Below are positions 39,275-48,319 of a stretch of 64,000 bases of DNA, one piece after another. Each line of letters starts with the position of its first letter. Within the stretch, counting starts at the first letter, position 1. Made by a program: the position numbers and the translations under genes. The notes below the pieces were generated by a model. That model was not told the DNA's origin. It made no database searches and worked only from the letters and a program-made list of their open reading frames with translations. This DNA is from Aeromonas popoffii (GTDB lineage Bacteria > Pseudomonadota > Gammaproteobacteria > Enterobacterales > Aeromonadaceae): contig NZ_CDBI01000014.1 of assembly GCF_000820025.1 (NCBI RefSeq), positions 248,001 through 312,000 on the forward strand, read 5' to 3'.

Positions 39275-39832
39275 ATGGAAGCCTTGTTAACCTCAACCCT
39301 GAGCGTGGCTATCGCCGAGATCGGCGACAAGACCCAGCTGCTGGCGTTGCTACTCATCTGTCGTTTTCGCAAGCCCTGGCCCATCATAGCCGGCATGCTG
39401 GCGGCTACCCTGCTCAACCACGCCGCCGCCGCCTGGTTTGGCGAGTTCATCAGCCGCTGGCTGGATCCCCAGGTGATGATCTATCTGGTCGCCGGCGCCT
39501 TCATTGCCATGGCAGCCTGGATCCTGGTGCCGGACAAGATGGACGACGAGGAGAGCTCGCTCGACAAGTACGGCCCCTTCATGGCCACCTTCGTGCTCTT
39601 CTTCATCGCCGAGATAGGCGACAAGACCCAGATCGCCACCGTGTTGCTGGCGGCCAAATATGACTCGCTGGTGCAAGTCATCACAGGCACCACCCTCGGC
39701 ATGATGCTGGCCAACGTGCCCGTGGTGCTGCTCGGCAAGCTGGGCGCCGACAAGTTGCCGCTCAAGGGGATCCGCATCGCCTGCGCCATCCTGTTTGTCG
39801 GCCTCGGGGTCAGCACCCTGATCTTCGCCTGA
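39275..39832 (+). CDS. Manganese exporter of the UPF0016/GDT1 family (MneA type)
   Basis: 185 residues, six membrane segments in two homologous halves, each carrying the family motif EIGDKTQ (in VAIAEIGDKTQLLALLL and FIAEIGDKTQIATVLL). Vibrio cholerae MneA and eukaryotic GDT1/TMEM165 are relatives; MneA exports Mn2+. The start follows the riboswitch hairpin directly and has no clear Shine-Dalgarno, consistent with control at initiation or termination. Single gene with a terminator about 90 bp later. Confidence 0.88.
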   Translation: MEALLTSTLSVAIAEIGDKTQLLALLLICRFRKPWPIIAGMLAATLLNHAAAAWFGEFISRWLDPQVMIYLVAGAFIAMAAWILVPDKMDDEESSLDKYGPFMATFVLFFIAEIGDKTQIATVLLAAKYDSLVQVITGTTLGMMLANVPVVLLGKLGADKLPLKGIRIACAILFVGLGVSTLIFA

Positions 39833-39920
39833 CACAGACCGGCCCCGAAGGCGGCGAGGCAAGCGTGAGCACTTGCCTACCCCGCCCCGTGCCGGCATCC
39901 ATGTGGTGTTTTACCAAGCC

Positions 39921-39955
39921 AGCCCCGCCTCTCTTCAAACAGGCGGGGCTTTTTG
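39921..39955 (+). terminator. Intrinsic terminator of the manganese exporter gene
   Basis: AGCCCCGCCT / AGGCGGGGCT perfect 10-bp stem with a 10-base loop and T5G tail. Confidence 0.82.
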
Positions 39956-40073
39956 TTGCCGCGTCAGCAGCCTAACCCTGCGCCCCCCACCCCGCTGCCG
40001 CACGCCCGCACACGGGGAGTGTTCCGCAGTGCCATGACGGTGGCATAATGCGGCAAACCTCATGGAGCCTCCC

Positions 40074-41012
40074 ATGCACTTCACCTCAAGACAGACGCTG
40101 CTCGACTGGGTCAGACGCGGACGCCTCGCCCAGGCGCAACTGCCCGCCGCCCTCGCCCTGTGCGAGCTGCCACCCGGCCACAGCCGCTGGCAATGGTTGT
40201 TCGATCGCCTGCTGCTCTGGCTTGGCAGCCTGTGCCTGGGCGCCGGTCTGGTGCTCTTCGTCGCCTTCAACTGGCAGGAGCTGGGCCGTCTCCCCCGCCT
40301 CGCCCTGCTGGAGCTGCCCCTGCTCGCCATGCTGGTGCTGCTATGGCGCAAGCCCCTGGCCGACACGCCTCGCCAGGCCTTGCTGCTGGCCGCAGCGCTC
40401 ACTATCGGTGCCCTGCTGGCCCTGGTGGGGCAGACCTACCAGACAGGCGCCGACCCCTGGCAGCTGTTCGCCACCTGGGCCCTGATGCTGCTGCCACTGG
40501 CGGCGCTCGGCCAAAGCCCCTTGCTGTGGACCTTAAGCTGGCTGCTCGGCCAGCTGGCGCTGGTACTCTACTGGCGGCTCGGCCTGTTCACCCTCTTCGT
40601 TGCCTTCGATGAAGAGGCGCTCGGCTGGAGCCTGACCCTGCTCAACGCCGCCCTCTGGGGCCTGCTTTCACTGGTGCCCGCGCGCCACACGCTGCTACCG
40701 GCCTGGCTGCCGGGCCTGGCCGCCGGCCTCGGCGTCACCCTGCTGGCGTTGCTGGCGCTGTTTGATGCCGCCTCCCCCTGGGTCTGGCCCGCCTGGATCG
40801 CATGGCTTGGCGCCGCCTATCTGTGCTGGCACCACAAATTTATCGCCGGGCTCGCCATGGGCTGCCTGAGCCTGATCGCCGTGATCCTGGCGGCCCTTGG
40901 CAAGTGGATGGAGCCCGACATCAACGGCTTTCTGCTGCTCAGTCTGATTGCTATCGGCCTGTCAGTGGCCGCCAGCCGCTGGCTGCAACAGCAACGGAGG
41001 TCCCATGCCTAA
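40074..41012 (+). CDS. DUF2157 membrane protein
   Basis: 312 residues. A short soluble N-terminus (HFTSRQTLLDWVRRGRLAQAQLPAAL) resembling the DUF2157 head is followed by about ten Leu/Ala-rich membrane segments. VGQTYQTGADPWQLFATWALM is a typical block. Function unknown. The ATG at 40074 has a GGAG 7 bases upstream; an ATG at 40062 contains that site. First of three apparently co-transcribed genes (DUF2157, DUF4401, GDYXXLXY). Confidence 0.8.
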   Translation: MHFTSRQTLLDWVRRGRLAQAQLPAALALCELPPGHSRWQWLFDRLLLWLGSLCLGAGLVLFVAFNWQELGRLPRLALLELPLLAMLVLLWRKPLADTPRQALLLAAALTIGALLALVGQTYQTGADPWQLFATWALMLLPLAALGQSPLLWTLSWLLGQLALVLYWRLGLFTLFVAFDEEALGWSLTLLNAALWGLLSLVPARHTLLPAWLPGLAAGLGVTLLALLALFDAASPWVWPAWIAWLGAAYLCWHHKFIAGLAMGCLSLIAVILAALGKWMEPDINGFLLLSLIAIGLSVAASRWLQQQRRSHA

Positions 41013-41048
41013 GCAAGGTATCTGGCAAGCCCGTCAAGAGGAGGCACC

Positions 41049-42068
41049 ATGGCTGATCTGACCCCCTGGCAGCGGCTGCAACAGGCCAATTTGGTGGAAG
41101 GGGACGCCCCCCATGATACCCGGCCCCACTGGTCGAGCCGCTTCCTGCTCGGCATGGTGGGCTGGATCGCCGCCCTCTTCCTGCTGTTCTTCCTGTTTAT
41201 GTCGTTCTCGCAGCTCACCCGGGATGCCAACAGCGCCCTGATGATGGGCGTCGTGCTGATGGCCATCGCCTATAGCCTCAACCGCTTCGCCCAGCGCAAT
41301 GCCACATCCAGCGATCTGGTGGATCAGTTCGTGCTGGCGCTGGCGCTGGCCGCCGATGCCTGGCTGCTCTATGGCCTCATCGATCAACTTGACCCGCACT
41401 CGGCACCACTCTGGCTGGGGCTGGCCCTGCTCTCGCTGGCCATCGCCGCCCTGTTCGAGCACTGGCTGATCCGGCTGTTCCACAGCTTCGCCGCCGCCAT
41501 ACTGCTCACGCTTGGGCTGGCTTGTCTCGGCCTGCAGCTGCTGGCGCTGCCGCTGGTGATGGCGGCCATCACCCTCTGCTGGCTGCAGGCGGAGCGTCAG
41601 CCCGTCCACCATCAGTGCTACGAATCCCTCACCTTGGGGTTGGCGCTCTCCCTGCTGGTGCTGGGGCGCTTGCACCAGCCGCTGTGGGACGGGGGCGCCA
41701 ACATGCTCGACGAGCTGGGCCACTCCCGCCTGCCGCTCTGGCTCAATCCCCTGCTCTGCGCAGCCCTGCTGCTCGGGGTCATGGTCCGGCTCAAGCTGCC
41801 ACTGCGGTATGGGCTGCCACTGGTGCTGATCAGCGCCCTCATCCCCGGCATGGGGGCTGGCACGCTGGTGCTGGTGCTCGGCTTCTATGCCGGGAGCATG
41901 GGGCTGATGACGCTGGCGGGCCTGCTGCTGCTCGGCTTTGGCTCCCTCTATTACTACGATCTGGGGCTGACCCTGATGACCAAATCCTGGTTGCTGCTGG
42001 GCTCGGGCGCCCTGCTGCTCGGCACTCGCCAGCTACTGAAGGTTCTGAATGGGAGGGCACCATCATGA
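41049..42068 (+). CDS. DUF4401 membrane protein
   Basis: 339 residues, ten or more hydrophobic segments. PHWSSRFLLGMVGWIAALFLLFFL and the C-terminal GFYAGSMGLMTLAGLLLLGFGSLYYYDLGLTLMTKS match DUF4401. It regularly accompanies DUF2157 and GDYXXLXY proteins. An AGGAGG lies 6 bases before the start, and its stop overlaps the next start by 4 bp (ATGA). Confidence 0.82.
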   Translation: MADLTPWQRLQQANLVEGDAPHDTRPHWSSRFLLGMVGWIAALFLLFFLFMSFSQLTRDANSALMMGVVLMAIAYSLNRFAQRNATSSDLVDQFVLALALAADAWLLYGLIDQLDPHSAPLWLGLALLSLAIAALFEHWLIRLFHSFAAAILLTLGLACLGLQLLALPLVMAAITLCWLQAERQPVHHQCYESLTLGLALSLLVLGRLHQPLWDGGANMLDELGHSRLPLWLNPLLCAALLLGVMVRLKLPLRYGLPLVLISALIPGMGAGTLVLVLGFYAGSMGLMTLAGLLLLGFGSLYYYDLGLTLMTKSWLLLGSGALLLGTRQLLKVLNGRAPS

Positions 42069-42568
42069 GACGGCTTGGGCTCCTGCTGACCGGCCTCGCC
42101 ATACTGGCAGCCATCAACGTCACCGTCTGGCGTTACGAGCGCGCCATCAGCAGCGCCGACAGGGTGCTGCTCAGGCTGGCACCGGTCGACCCCCGCTCCC
42201 TGATGCAGGGGGATTACATGCGGCTGAACTACGACATTGCCCGCCAGCTCGGCGCCCATCGCGACAGCGAACGCGCCAATGGCAGCGATACCCTGGTGAT
42301 CCGCCTCGATGGGCAACAGGTGGCCAGCTGGGTGGCCGATGGCACGCCTGCGCAACTGGCGCCGGATGAGCGGCTGTTACAGGTGCGGCGCAGCGACAAC
42401 CAGTGGCTGATCGGGCCCGATGCCTTCTTCTTCGAAGAGGGCACAGGGGCGCAGTATGAAGGGGCACGCTACGGCGAATTTCGGCTGCAAGCAGATGGCA
42501 AGGCGCTGCTGGTCGGGCTGCGTGATGAGCAGTTCAAGCTGATGGGAACCAGCAGGGGGCGTTGGTAA
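42065..42568 (+). CDS. GDYXXLXY-domain protein
   Basis: 167 residues. One N-terminal membrane anchor (RRLGLLLTGLAILAAINVTVW) and the naming motif GDYMRLNY near residue 49, preceded by RLAPVDPRSLMQ; a second YGEF block follows. Periplasmic by topology. Function unknown; it is presumed to work with the two membrane proteins upstream because all three overlap or abut. Confidence 0.85.
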   Translation: MRRLGLLLTGLAILAAINVTVWRYERAISSADRVLLRLAPVDPRSLMQGDYMRLNYDIARQLGAHRDSERANGSDTLVIRLDGQQVASWVADGTPAQLAPDERLLQVRRSDNQWLIGPDAFFFEEGTGAQYEGARYGEFRLQADGKALLVGLRDEQFKLMGTSRGRW

Positions 42569-42640
42569 GCACTTGCAATATCAGACCTTTTTACCCACTC
42601 TGCGCAAGAGGATCACAGGCTTTACACCAAGGATGGGCTC

Positions 42641-43387
42641 ATGAGGATAAAGTTGTGCTGTTATCTGCTGTTGATGTCGAACCTTGGTTCCGCGCAGGCA
42701 GATCTGGCCAAGCTGGAGTACCTGACCGAGGAGTCCCCCCCCTACAACTTCAGCGATGAGGCCGGTCAGCCCAGCGGGCTGGCGGTCGAGTTGTTGCAGA
42801 TGGTCTGGCAACGCAGCGGCACCCCTGCCCAGCCCATTCGCATCCTGCCCTGGGCGCGAGGCTACAACCTGCTGACCCACAAACCCAATGTGGTGCTCTT
42901 CTCCATCGCCCGCACCGACACCCGCGCCCCCCAGTTCAAGTGGGCCTGCCCCATCGACGACGCCGAATACATACTGCTGGCCCACAAGCAGCGCCCCATC
43001 AGCCTGACCACCCCCGCGCAGATGAACGCCTACCTGATCAGCGCCGTGCGAGCCGATGCCTCCGCGCAGTTGCTGCTCAACCGGGGCATGGATGAATCGC
43101 GCATCATACCGGCCAAGCGGCTGAGCCAGGCGCTGCGCATGCTGGTCTCGGGCCGCACCGATCTGCTCGCCACCAGCAAGCTGGCCGGTTATGACGCCAT
43201 CGACGAGCTCAAGCTCAACCCCGATGATTTCAATGTGGCCCTGGTGCTGGATGCCGAAGCGCTCTGCTACGCCTTCAGCCCTCAGGTGGATGACAGCGTG
43301 GTCAAGCAGTTCCAGCACGCCCTGACCGGGGCGCTGGCCTCGCCGGAGTTTCAGCGCCTGCGGATCAAATACCTCTCTCCCCCTTGA
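42641..43387 (+). CDS. Periplasmic solute-binding protein (type 3 SBP), paralogue 1
   Basis: 248 residues with signal peptide (MRIKLCCYLLLMSNLGSAQA) then LEYLTEESPPYNFSDEAGQPSGLAVELLQMVW, PWARGYNLLTHKPNVVLFSIARTDTRAPQFKWACPI and a C-terminal lobe. PBPb fold as in amino-acid binding proteins and sensor inputs. No ABC permease lies nearby, so it may serve a transporter elsewhere or a signalling role. The next gene is a paralogue of the same length. Confidence 0.82.
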   Translation: MRIKLCCYLLLMSNLGSAQADLAKLEYLTEESPPYNFSDEAGQPSGLAVELLQMVWQRSGTPAQPIRILPWARGYNLLTHKPNVVLFSIARTDTRAPQFKWACPIDDAEYILLAHKQRPISLTTPAQMNAYLISAVRADASAQLLLNRGMDESRIIPAKRLSQALRMLVSGRTDLLATSKLAGYDAIDELKLNPDDFNVALVLDAEALCYAFSPQVDDSVVKQFQHALTGALASPEFQRLRIKYLSPP

Positions 43388-43500
43388 ATCCAGCGCGACC
43401 TGGCGACCCATCCCCTTGATGCCCGCGCCGATCCGATTGGCGAATAATCATGATGTGGTAACACTTGAGGGTGAAGGAACACCCCATCAGGATGGCCAAG

Positions 43501-44247
43501 ATGAAACAATGGATTGGAATCGCCGCGCTCATGGTTACCGCCATCACCCAGGCCAGCCCTGGACTGGGCAAGCTGCACTACCTCACCGAAGAGTACAAAC
43601 CCTACAACTTCGCCAACGAAGCCGGCGCCCCCACCGGCCTCGCCGTCGAGCTGCTGCATCAGGTGTGGCAAAAGACCCACACCCCGGCCCAGACCATCAC
43701 CATCATGCCCTGGGCACGGGGCTACTACCTGCTGACCCAAAAACCCAATGTGGTGCTCTTCTCCACCGCCCGTACCGGGGCGCGGGATCCGCTGTTCAAG
43801 TGGGCCTGCCCCATCGGCTATGCCGAGATTGTGTTGATGGGGCTGGCCAAGCACCCGCTCACCCTCACCAAGCTGGAGGATGCCCAGCAGTACAACATAG
43901 GGGCGGTGCGCGCCGACGTGGGGGAGCAACTGCTGCTCAACAACGGCTTTGACGAGCAGAAAATCATGGCTGCCAACCGCCTGCCACAGGCGCTCAAGAT
44001 GCTCACCTCGGGCCGGGTCGATCTGGTCTCAACCAACAAGACCACCCTGATGGATCTCATCACCACCCAGCAGCTGGATCCCGCCCAGTTCAAGGTGGCC
44101 TGGACGCTGAGTTCGGAGCAGTTCTGCTTCGCCTTCAGCCGCCCGATCAGCGACGAGCTGGTCAAGGAGTTCCAGACCGGCCTGACTCAGGTGCTGGCCA
44201 GCAGCGAATATCAGCAGATCCAGAACAAGTACTTCCCCGCCCGCTAG
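43501..44247 (+). CDS. Periplasmic solute-binding protein (type 3 SBP), paralogue 2
   Basis: 248 residues, the same length as its upstream neighbour and roughly half identical to it: LHYLTEEYKPYNFANEAGAPTGLAVELLHQVW, PWARGYYLLTQKPNVVLFSTARTGARDPLFKWACPI. Signal peptide MKQWIGIAALMVTAITQA. I prefer the ATG at 43501 (AGGA 8 bases upstream, and it equalises lengths) over ATG 43492 or a TTG at 43465. Tandem duplication is evident; ligand unknown. Confidence 0.82.
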   Translation: MKQWIGIAALMVTAITQASPGLGKLHYLTEEYKPYNFANEAGAPTGLAVELLHQVWQKTHTPAQTITIMPWARGYYLLTQKPNVVLFSTARTGARDPLFKWACPIGYAEIVLMGLAKHPLTLTKLEDAQQYNIGAVRADVGEQLLLNNGFDEQKIMAANRLPQALKMLTSGRVDLVSTNKTTLMDLITTQQLDPAQFKVAWTLSSEQFCFAFSRPISDELVKEFQTGLTQVLASSEYQQIQNKYFPAR

Positions 44248-44254
44248 GCGAACC

Positions 44255-44287
44255 CATCATGCGGGGCCCATGGGGCCCCGTGTGATG
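44255..44287 (+). terminator. Long hairpin after the second binding-protein gene
   Basis: CATCA ... CGGGGCCC / GGGCCCCG ... TGATG arms around a short centre, 8 bp past the stop. No T-tract follows, so termination is uncertain. Confidence 0.5.
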
Positions 44288-44943
44288 TCTGGTGTCGCCA
44301 TGGCATCACGCCAACCCTCTCGCCAACGCGCTACCCAGACCCGCACTCCCCGCCTCGACAGCCTTGGGGCCAACCCCCATCACGCCCACCGGCCTTGCCC
44401 CCTGATCTGCCTGGTTAAGATCCCCCTGCCGGGGCCATGGGGCCCGCCACCACCCCCGCCAGATCGGCGCCGAAACCTTGCGCTGGCGCAAAAAACCATT
44501 CAATTCTGACACTTGCGTCACTAAATCAATGGAATTTCATGGATCGGGCCGAAACGGCTCCGTAAAATAACCACGGTGCCTGTTGGCCCCCTTGTTCACT
44601 CTGATGGTCAACAGCGCATTGTGGTAGCGACAGCCAGGGGCGGTAGCAATTATTGTGCAGTCCAGCCGGACTCCCGCCCCTGCGCCGTGACCCGAGGGTT
44701 GCACCCTCGACGGGCGTTCCCGTCAACCCTCGGGGCTGTGCCCACGCCCCCATGCGGATGCGACGCTTGGGGCAATTTGTAAGGTCGAATCGGGTCGAGT
44801 AGGGTCGATTAGCGAAGCGTAATCGTCCGCGGTAACCGTCCCCTCTCCCCTTGCGGGAGAGGGTTAGGGTGAGGGGTCGGTAACGTCATTGCATAGCGGA
44901 ATATCGCCCCCCCTAATTGGCATGGCTTCGCCATGCAGGACAC
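44288..44943. other. Non-coding stretch left of the AT-rich insertion
   Basis: No gene recognised. It contains a CCCTCTCCC / GGGAGAGGG hairpin (44841-44863) of a kind common in bacterial intergenic DNA, GGTCGA repeats at 44782-44806, and a GCATGGC-TTC-GCCATGC hairpin (44920-44936) that leads into the repeat element. Short open frames look spurious. Confidence 0.5.
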
Positions 44944-45026
44944 GAGGACTCCGTCCTCGACGGGGTTTCGCCGCCGCTGCGCGGCCTGGCGAGTGACTTT
45001 TCTTTGCGTGGCCAAAGAAAAGTCAC
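44944..45026 (+). repeat. Hairpin-core-hairpin repeat element, left copy
   Basis: Layout: GAGGAC-TCC-GTCCTC hairpin, a 40-bp core (44962-45001) starting GGGGTTTCGCCGCCGC, then a 14-bp stem GTGACTTTTCTTTG / CAAAGAAAAGTCAC (44993-45026). The core is repeated in inverted orientation at 48784-48823 with a single mismatch. The two copies enclose the nuclease-NACHT gene. Similar core-plus-hairpin sequences are familiar from other proteobacterial genomes. Confidence 0.8.
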
Positions 45027-45539
45027 CAAAAGAAAGGCCACCCCCACTTGTTCGCCCTCCTGCGTCGGGTTCCCTCGGTTCACCCGTTTGTCCGACGGCA
45101 CGCGCCGATGGGCCATCCCTGGCCCAGCGGCGCTCGCTCGGCGTCCTGCCTCGCGGCCTGGACAAACGGGCTCACCTCGGCGAACAACAGGGGGGCAAAA
45201 CCCAGCCCGCCGCACCGAGGCCTGTTAACAGTACTCTGTCTATTCAGGACACAGAGCGGGAGGGTTTATTATCTCTGATCCGGCACCTCGCCCACCACAC
45301 GGCGAGGCCAGACTATTGCACATAATGCAGCAAGTGAAATAAGCTTGGTTACATAGGTTAAAAATACACATTAAGTACCGCAAAAAACTGTCCCCCTATC
45401 GGAGAGTGCCTGATATTGAAGCCCGACAGTGAGCGTTTACCCATGATAAAGTCTTATTTCTCGAACGTTCGATGACGCTTTTCCAATCGAACCTACGGCC
45501 CTTATTACAATCATTGTTTAATATAATTAATGGATCACT
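45027..45539. other. Transition region into the AT-rich insertion
   Basis: GC-rich up to about 45310, then AT-rich. Long arms GTTTGTCC (45087) and GGACAAAC (45162) can pair. The last 250 bp should carry the promoter of the NACHT gene; TATAAT occurs at 45522-45527, very close to the ATG, with a poor -35. No gene recognised. Confidence 0.45.
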
Positions 45540-48284
45540 ATGACTGAATCATCTAATAACTATTTAAAGTCATTAATTAGCATGCGAGAGGATGACTTTA
45601 CAAAAAAAATTTTAAAACCTCTATTTGAAGCAATGGGATACGAGCGGGTTGATTTTAATGGTGGGCCCTATGAAAAAGGAAAAGACTTGATAGCACACTA
45701 TCGGCAACCACCTCGTAGAGAAAACAAAATAACATTCATTCAGTCAAAAAAAATAGGTGACATACAAAATACAGAGACGGCTGCTAAACTGACGCAATTG
45801 TTACATCAACTAAGACAATGCATAACAGACAAAATATTATTGATTGATGGACAAAAAACTAAGGCCGATGATGTTTTACTTGCCTGTCCAGAGCAAGCAT
45901 CAAGTAGACTCATTGAGGAGATAGGGTCACAACTCTATGAACTGAAAGAAAAGGTAAGAATATATGATGGCCCTCAAATAATACAAGATATTATTCACTA
46001 TAAACCTGAATTACTAAGATCACTTACTAGCATAGAAGATAAATTAACCAACACGTGTAATCGCAGCCTAATAAATGAAGAACTACTCTCGGCACTAAAG
46101 ACTGAACAGCACAATACCAATAACTCTTTTTATAGTGATTTAAGTTTTTTTGTAGGTTCTATTGATAGCAATATTTTGCTACATATGGAGATATCAAATA
46201 TTTTAGAAAAAGCAACTGTAGATACCACACAATGGACGACAGTTAAAAAAGAATTAACCGAAATCAATAAAGAATACGATATACAAATCACATCAACTTC
46301 GATTGATGATATTGAACACGCATATAACATAAAACTTAATAAATTCAGCAGCCAATTGAATATAAAAAGAGCTGAGCACTATAAGAAACTTCAATCAATA
46401 CATAGTGAAATAATTTTATCACTCCATGATAAATGTGAATCACTATTATCGATGCTAAATCAACCAAAATATTCTGACGATAAACAGCGCCCAATAATCA
46501 ATGATTATATATCATATTTAAAAAAGTCAATTTCCCAAAATGGGGACATTGATAAATTTGAATGTTATGACCTAATAGCTCCAAACTTTAGAGCTGAAAT
46601 ATTATTATTACAAGACTGTTTTTCTGCCAAAATAAACCTTGTTAATAAGCTAAACCATTTAGATAAGATCATTATTAAAGCCCCGCAGTATGAAATACCT
46701 ATAAATTCAAAATGCATAAGTGAAACTCTAGATAAATATAGACAAGAATATTATTCTGATGTCCTTAAAATAAATAACCGTTCACTAGGCTTATCTTTAC
46801 TTAAGATTTTTTTAATGAAAACAGAGAAAACTCTAGGATTTATATCTAACATAGAGAATAAATCTAAATTTCTCAATAAAGTTATAACCCTTAAATATAG
46901 TAAAAAAAATGATGATAGAGTCTCTATATCACCACATGATATATTTGCAACTGGAGTTGATATCGCTATATACGGTGGTGCAGGCGTAGGTAAAACCACT
47001 ACTTTACAAGTATATGCTGAGCAACAACAGAAATATACATGCCGCAATATAATTTACATACCACTAAATCGAGTATATCAGAAAATAAAGCCCATTCTTG
47101 ACTCTAAAGATGGAGATGACCTTTTAAAAGACCCCGATTTACTCAAAGATGATGAGTTTTTTAAAAATCACGACTTCTTAAAAAATCGCGATTTCTTGAA
47201 ATCTCAACTAATACTAAAAATGATATTGCTAAGCAAAGACATTCCCGCAACGGAGGAATATCTAGTGCAAGCAAAAGATTTACTCCCTAGTGATATAACA
47301 TTGATTTTAGACGGTTTAGATGAAGTATACACATCCATCCCTGAAATAATTGATGCAATTAAAGAATTCAAGAAAAGCTTTGCAAACTCACAAATAATAA
47401 TATCAAGTAGAGATTGTGTGAGCTATTTAAATGATATTAGCTTCCTTGGCATAACTTTATTACCATTTACTAGAGAACAATTGAATAGATTTATTAGTGG
47501 ATGGTTAGCCGATGAGAATAAGTACAACTCTCTGATCAAAAAAATAGATGCACTCAATTTATACGATTATATAAAAACACCTCTAATAGCAACTATAACT
47601 TGCGCCCTTTTTGAGAAAGGCGTTAGAGTCCCCTCCAATGAATGTGCAATTTACTCTGAAAGAATGAAATTGCTAACAGGGCATTATGATTTTCATAAAG
47701 GTATAACTAGGCAGAAGCAATCAAGCGAACATCTAATAAAATGTGCATCTACCATAGCCTTTGTAATGCAAGAAAGAAATGTTCGGTCATTATCTAGAGG
47801 CGAAATGCTAGAAATTCTACGAAGTAGACTTCTAAGCGCATTTACTGATGATTTACTCAAATCATGCTTGCAAGAGTTAATCGACCCATGTAATGTCATT
47901 GTTATTGACAGAGTAACTAATACTCTTTCATTTGGACACTTTAGATTTCAAGAACATTTAGCAGCACAAGAAATAAAGTCCAACAGAGGTATTGATGTAA
48001 TAGATTACATTTCTACTGATTGGTGGCGAGGTACCTTAGGTCTATATGCACAAGATACCGACTTTGAACATATTTTTGAAGCGATATATACAAAAGAGGG
48101 CACTATTAAGCATTCTGAATCGACTTTAAAATTCATGATTAACTCTGCACCAGAAAACAAAAGAAAACATCTAGACGAGTTCTATATCAACTACAAGAGA
48201 ATGGGTGAGCACAATGATTACTCAGAACTATACAGTGATACCTATGACAGTGATATAGATCTTGGTTATCCATATAACAACTGA
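45540..48284 (+). CDS. Single-gene nuclease-NACHT NTPase, probable anti-phage defence protein
   Basis: 914 residues, strikingly AT-rich against GC-rich flanks. Residues 1-~130 look like a PD-(D/E)xK (Mrr-like) nuclease: helix with E17/D18, MGYERVDFNGG, EKGKDL (D49), then FIQSKK (Q68-x-K70). Residues ~150-450 are helical, charged, with coiled-coil character. The NACHT/STAND NTPase has Walker A GGAGVGKTT (479-487), Walker B LILDGLDE (D591, D594, E595), SSRD sensor and the FGHFRFQEHLAA winged-helix block near 800. Five tandem hexapeptides (residues 527-556) sit between Walker A and B. The C-terminus is short, without TPR/WD sensor repeats, as in bacterial NACHT proteins with anti-phage activity. 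Function is inferred; no partner gene lies on either side. ATG follows GGATCACT, a weak ribosome-binding site. Confidence 0.85.
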   Translation: MTESSNNYLKSLISMREDDFTKKILKPLFEAMGYERVDFNGGPYEKGKDLIAHYRQPPRRENKITFIQSKKIGDIQNTETAAKLTQLLHQLRQCITDKILLIDGQKTKADDVLLACPEQASSRLIEEIGSQLYELKEKVRIYDGPQIIQDIIHYKPELLRSLTSIEDKLTNTCNRSLINEELLSALKTEQHNTNNSFYSDLSFFVGSIDSNILLHMEISNILEKATVDTTQWTTVKKELTEINKEYDIQITSTSIDDIEHAYNIKLNKFSSQLNIKRAEHYKKLQSIHSEIILSLHDKCESLLSMLNQPKYSDDKQRPIINDYISYLKKSISQNGDIDKFECYDLIAPNFRAEILLLQDCFSAKINLVNKLNHLDKIIIKAPQYEIPINSKCISETLDKYRQEYYSDVLKINNRSLGLSLLKIFLMKTEKTLGFISNIENKSKFLNKVITLKYSKKNDDRVSISPHDIFATGVDIAIYGGAGVGKTTTLQVYAEQQQKYTCRNIIYIPLNRVYQKIKPILDSKDGDDLLKDPDLLKDDEFFKNHDFLKNRDFLKSQLILKMILLSKDIPATEEYLVQAKDLLPSDITLILDGLDEVYTSIPEIIDAIKEFKKSFANSQIIISSRDCVSYLNDISFLGITLLPFTREQLNRFISGWLADENKYNSLIKKIDALNLYDYIKTPLIATITCALFEKGVRVPSNECAIYSERMKLLTGHYDFHKGITRQKQSSEHLIKCASTIAFVMQERNVRSLSRGEMLEILRSRLLSAFTDDLLKSCLQELIDPCNVIVIDRVTNTLSFGHFRFQEHLAAQEIKSNRGIDVIDYISTDWWRGTLGLYAQDTDFEHIFEAIYTKEGTIKHSESTLKFMINSAPENKRKHLDEFYINYKRMGEHNDYSELYSDTYDSDIDLGYPYNN
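47118..47207 (+). repeat. Five 18-bp degenerate tandem repeats inside the NACHT gene
   Basis: Units encode DLLKDP, DLLKDD, EFFKNH, DFLKNR, DFLKSQ: pattern (D/E)(L/F)(L/F)K-x-x. All units are exactly 18 bp so the frame is kept. They sit in the NTPase domain between Walker A and Walker B. Confidence 0.85.
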
Positions 48285-48319
48285 GACTTTTATATTTCAT
48301 CTATTAATCCTATCTCAGG

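Noticed and set aside
44900-45325. Several 100-130 codon open frames left of the NACHT gene
   Set aside because: All lie in the hairpin-rich repeat region and appear to be by-products of GC-rich DNA.
45522-45527. TATAAT as the promoter of the NACHT gene
   Set aside because: Only 12 bp before the ATG and without a matching -35; in AT-rich DNA such hexamers are common.
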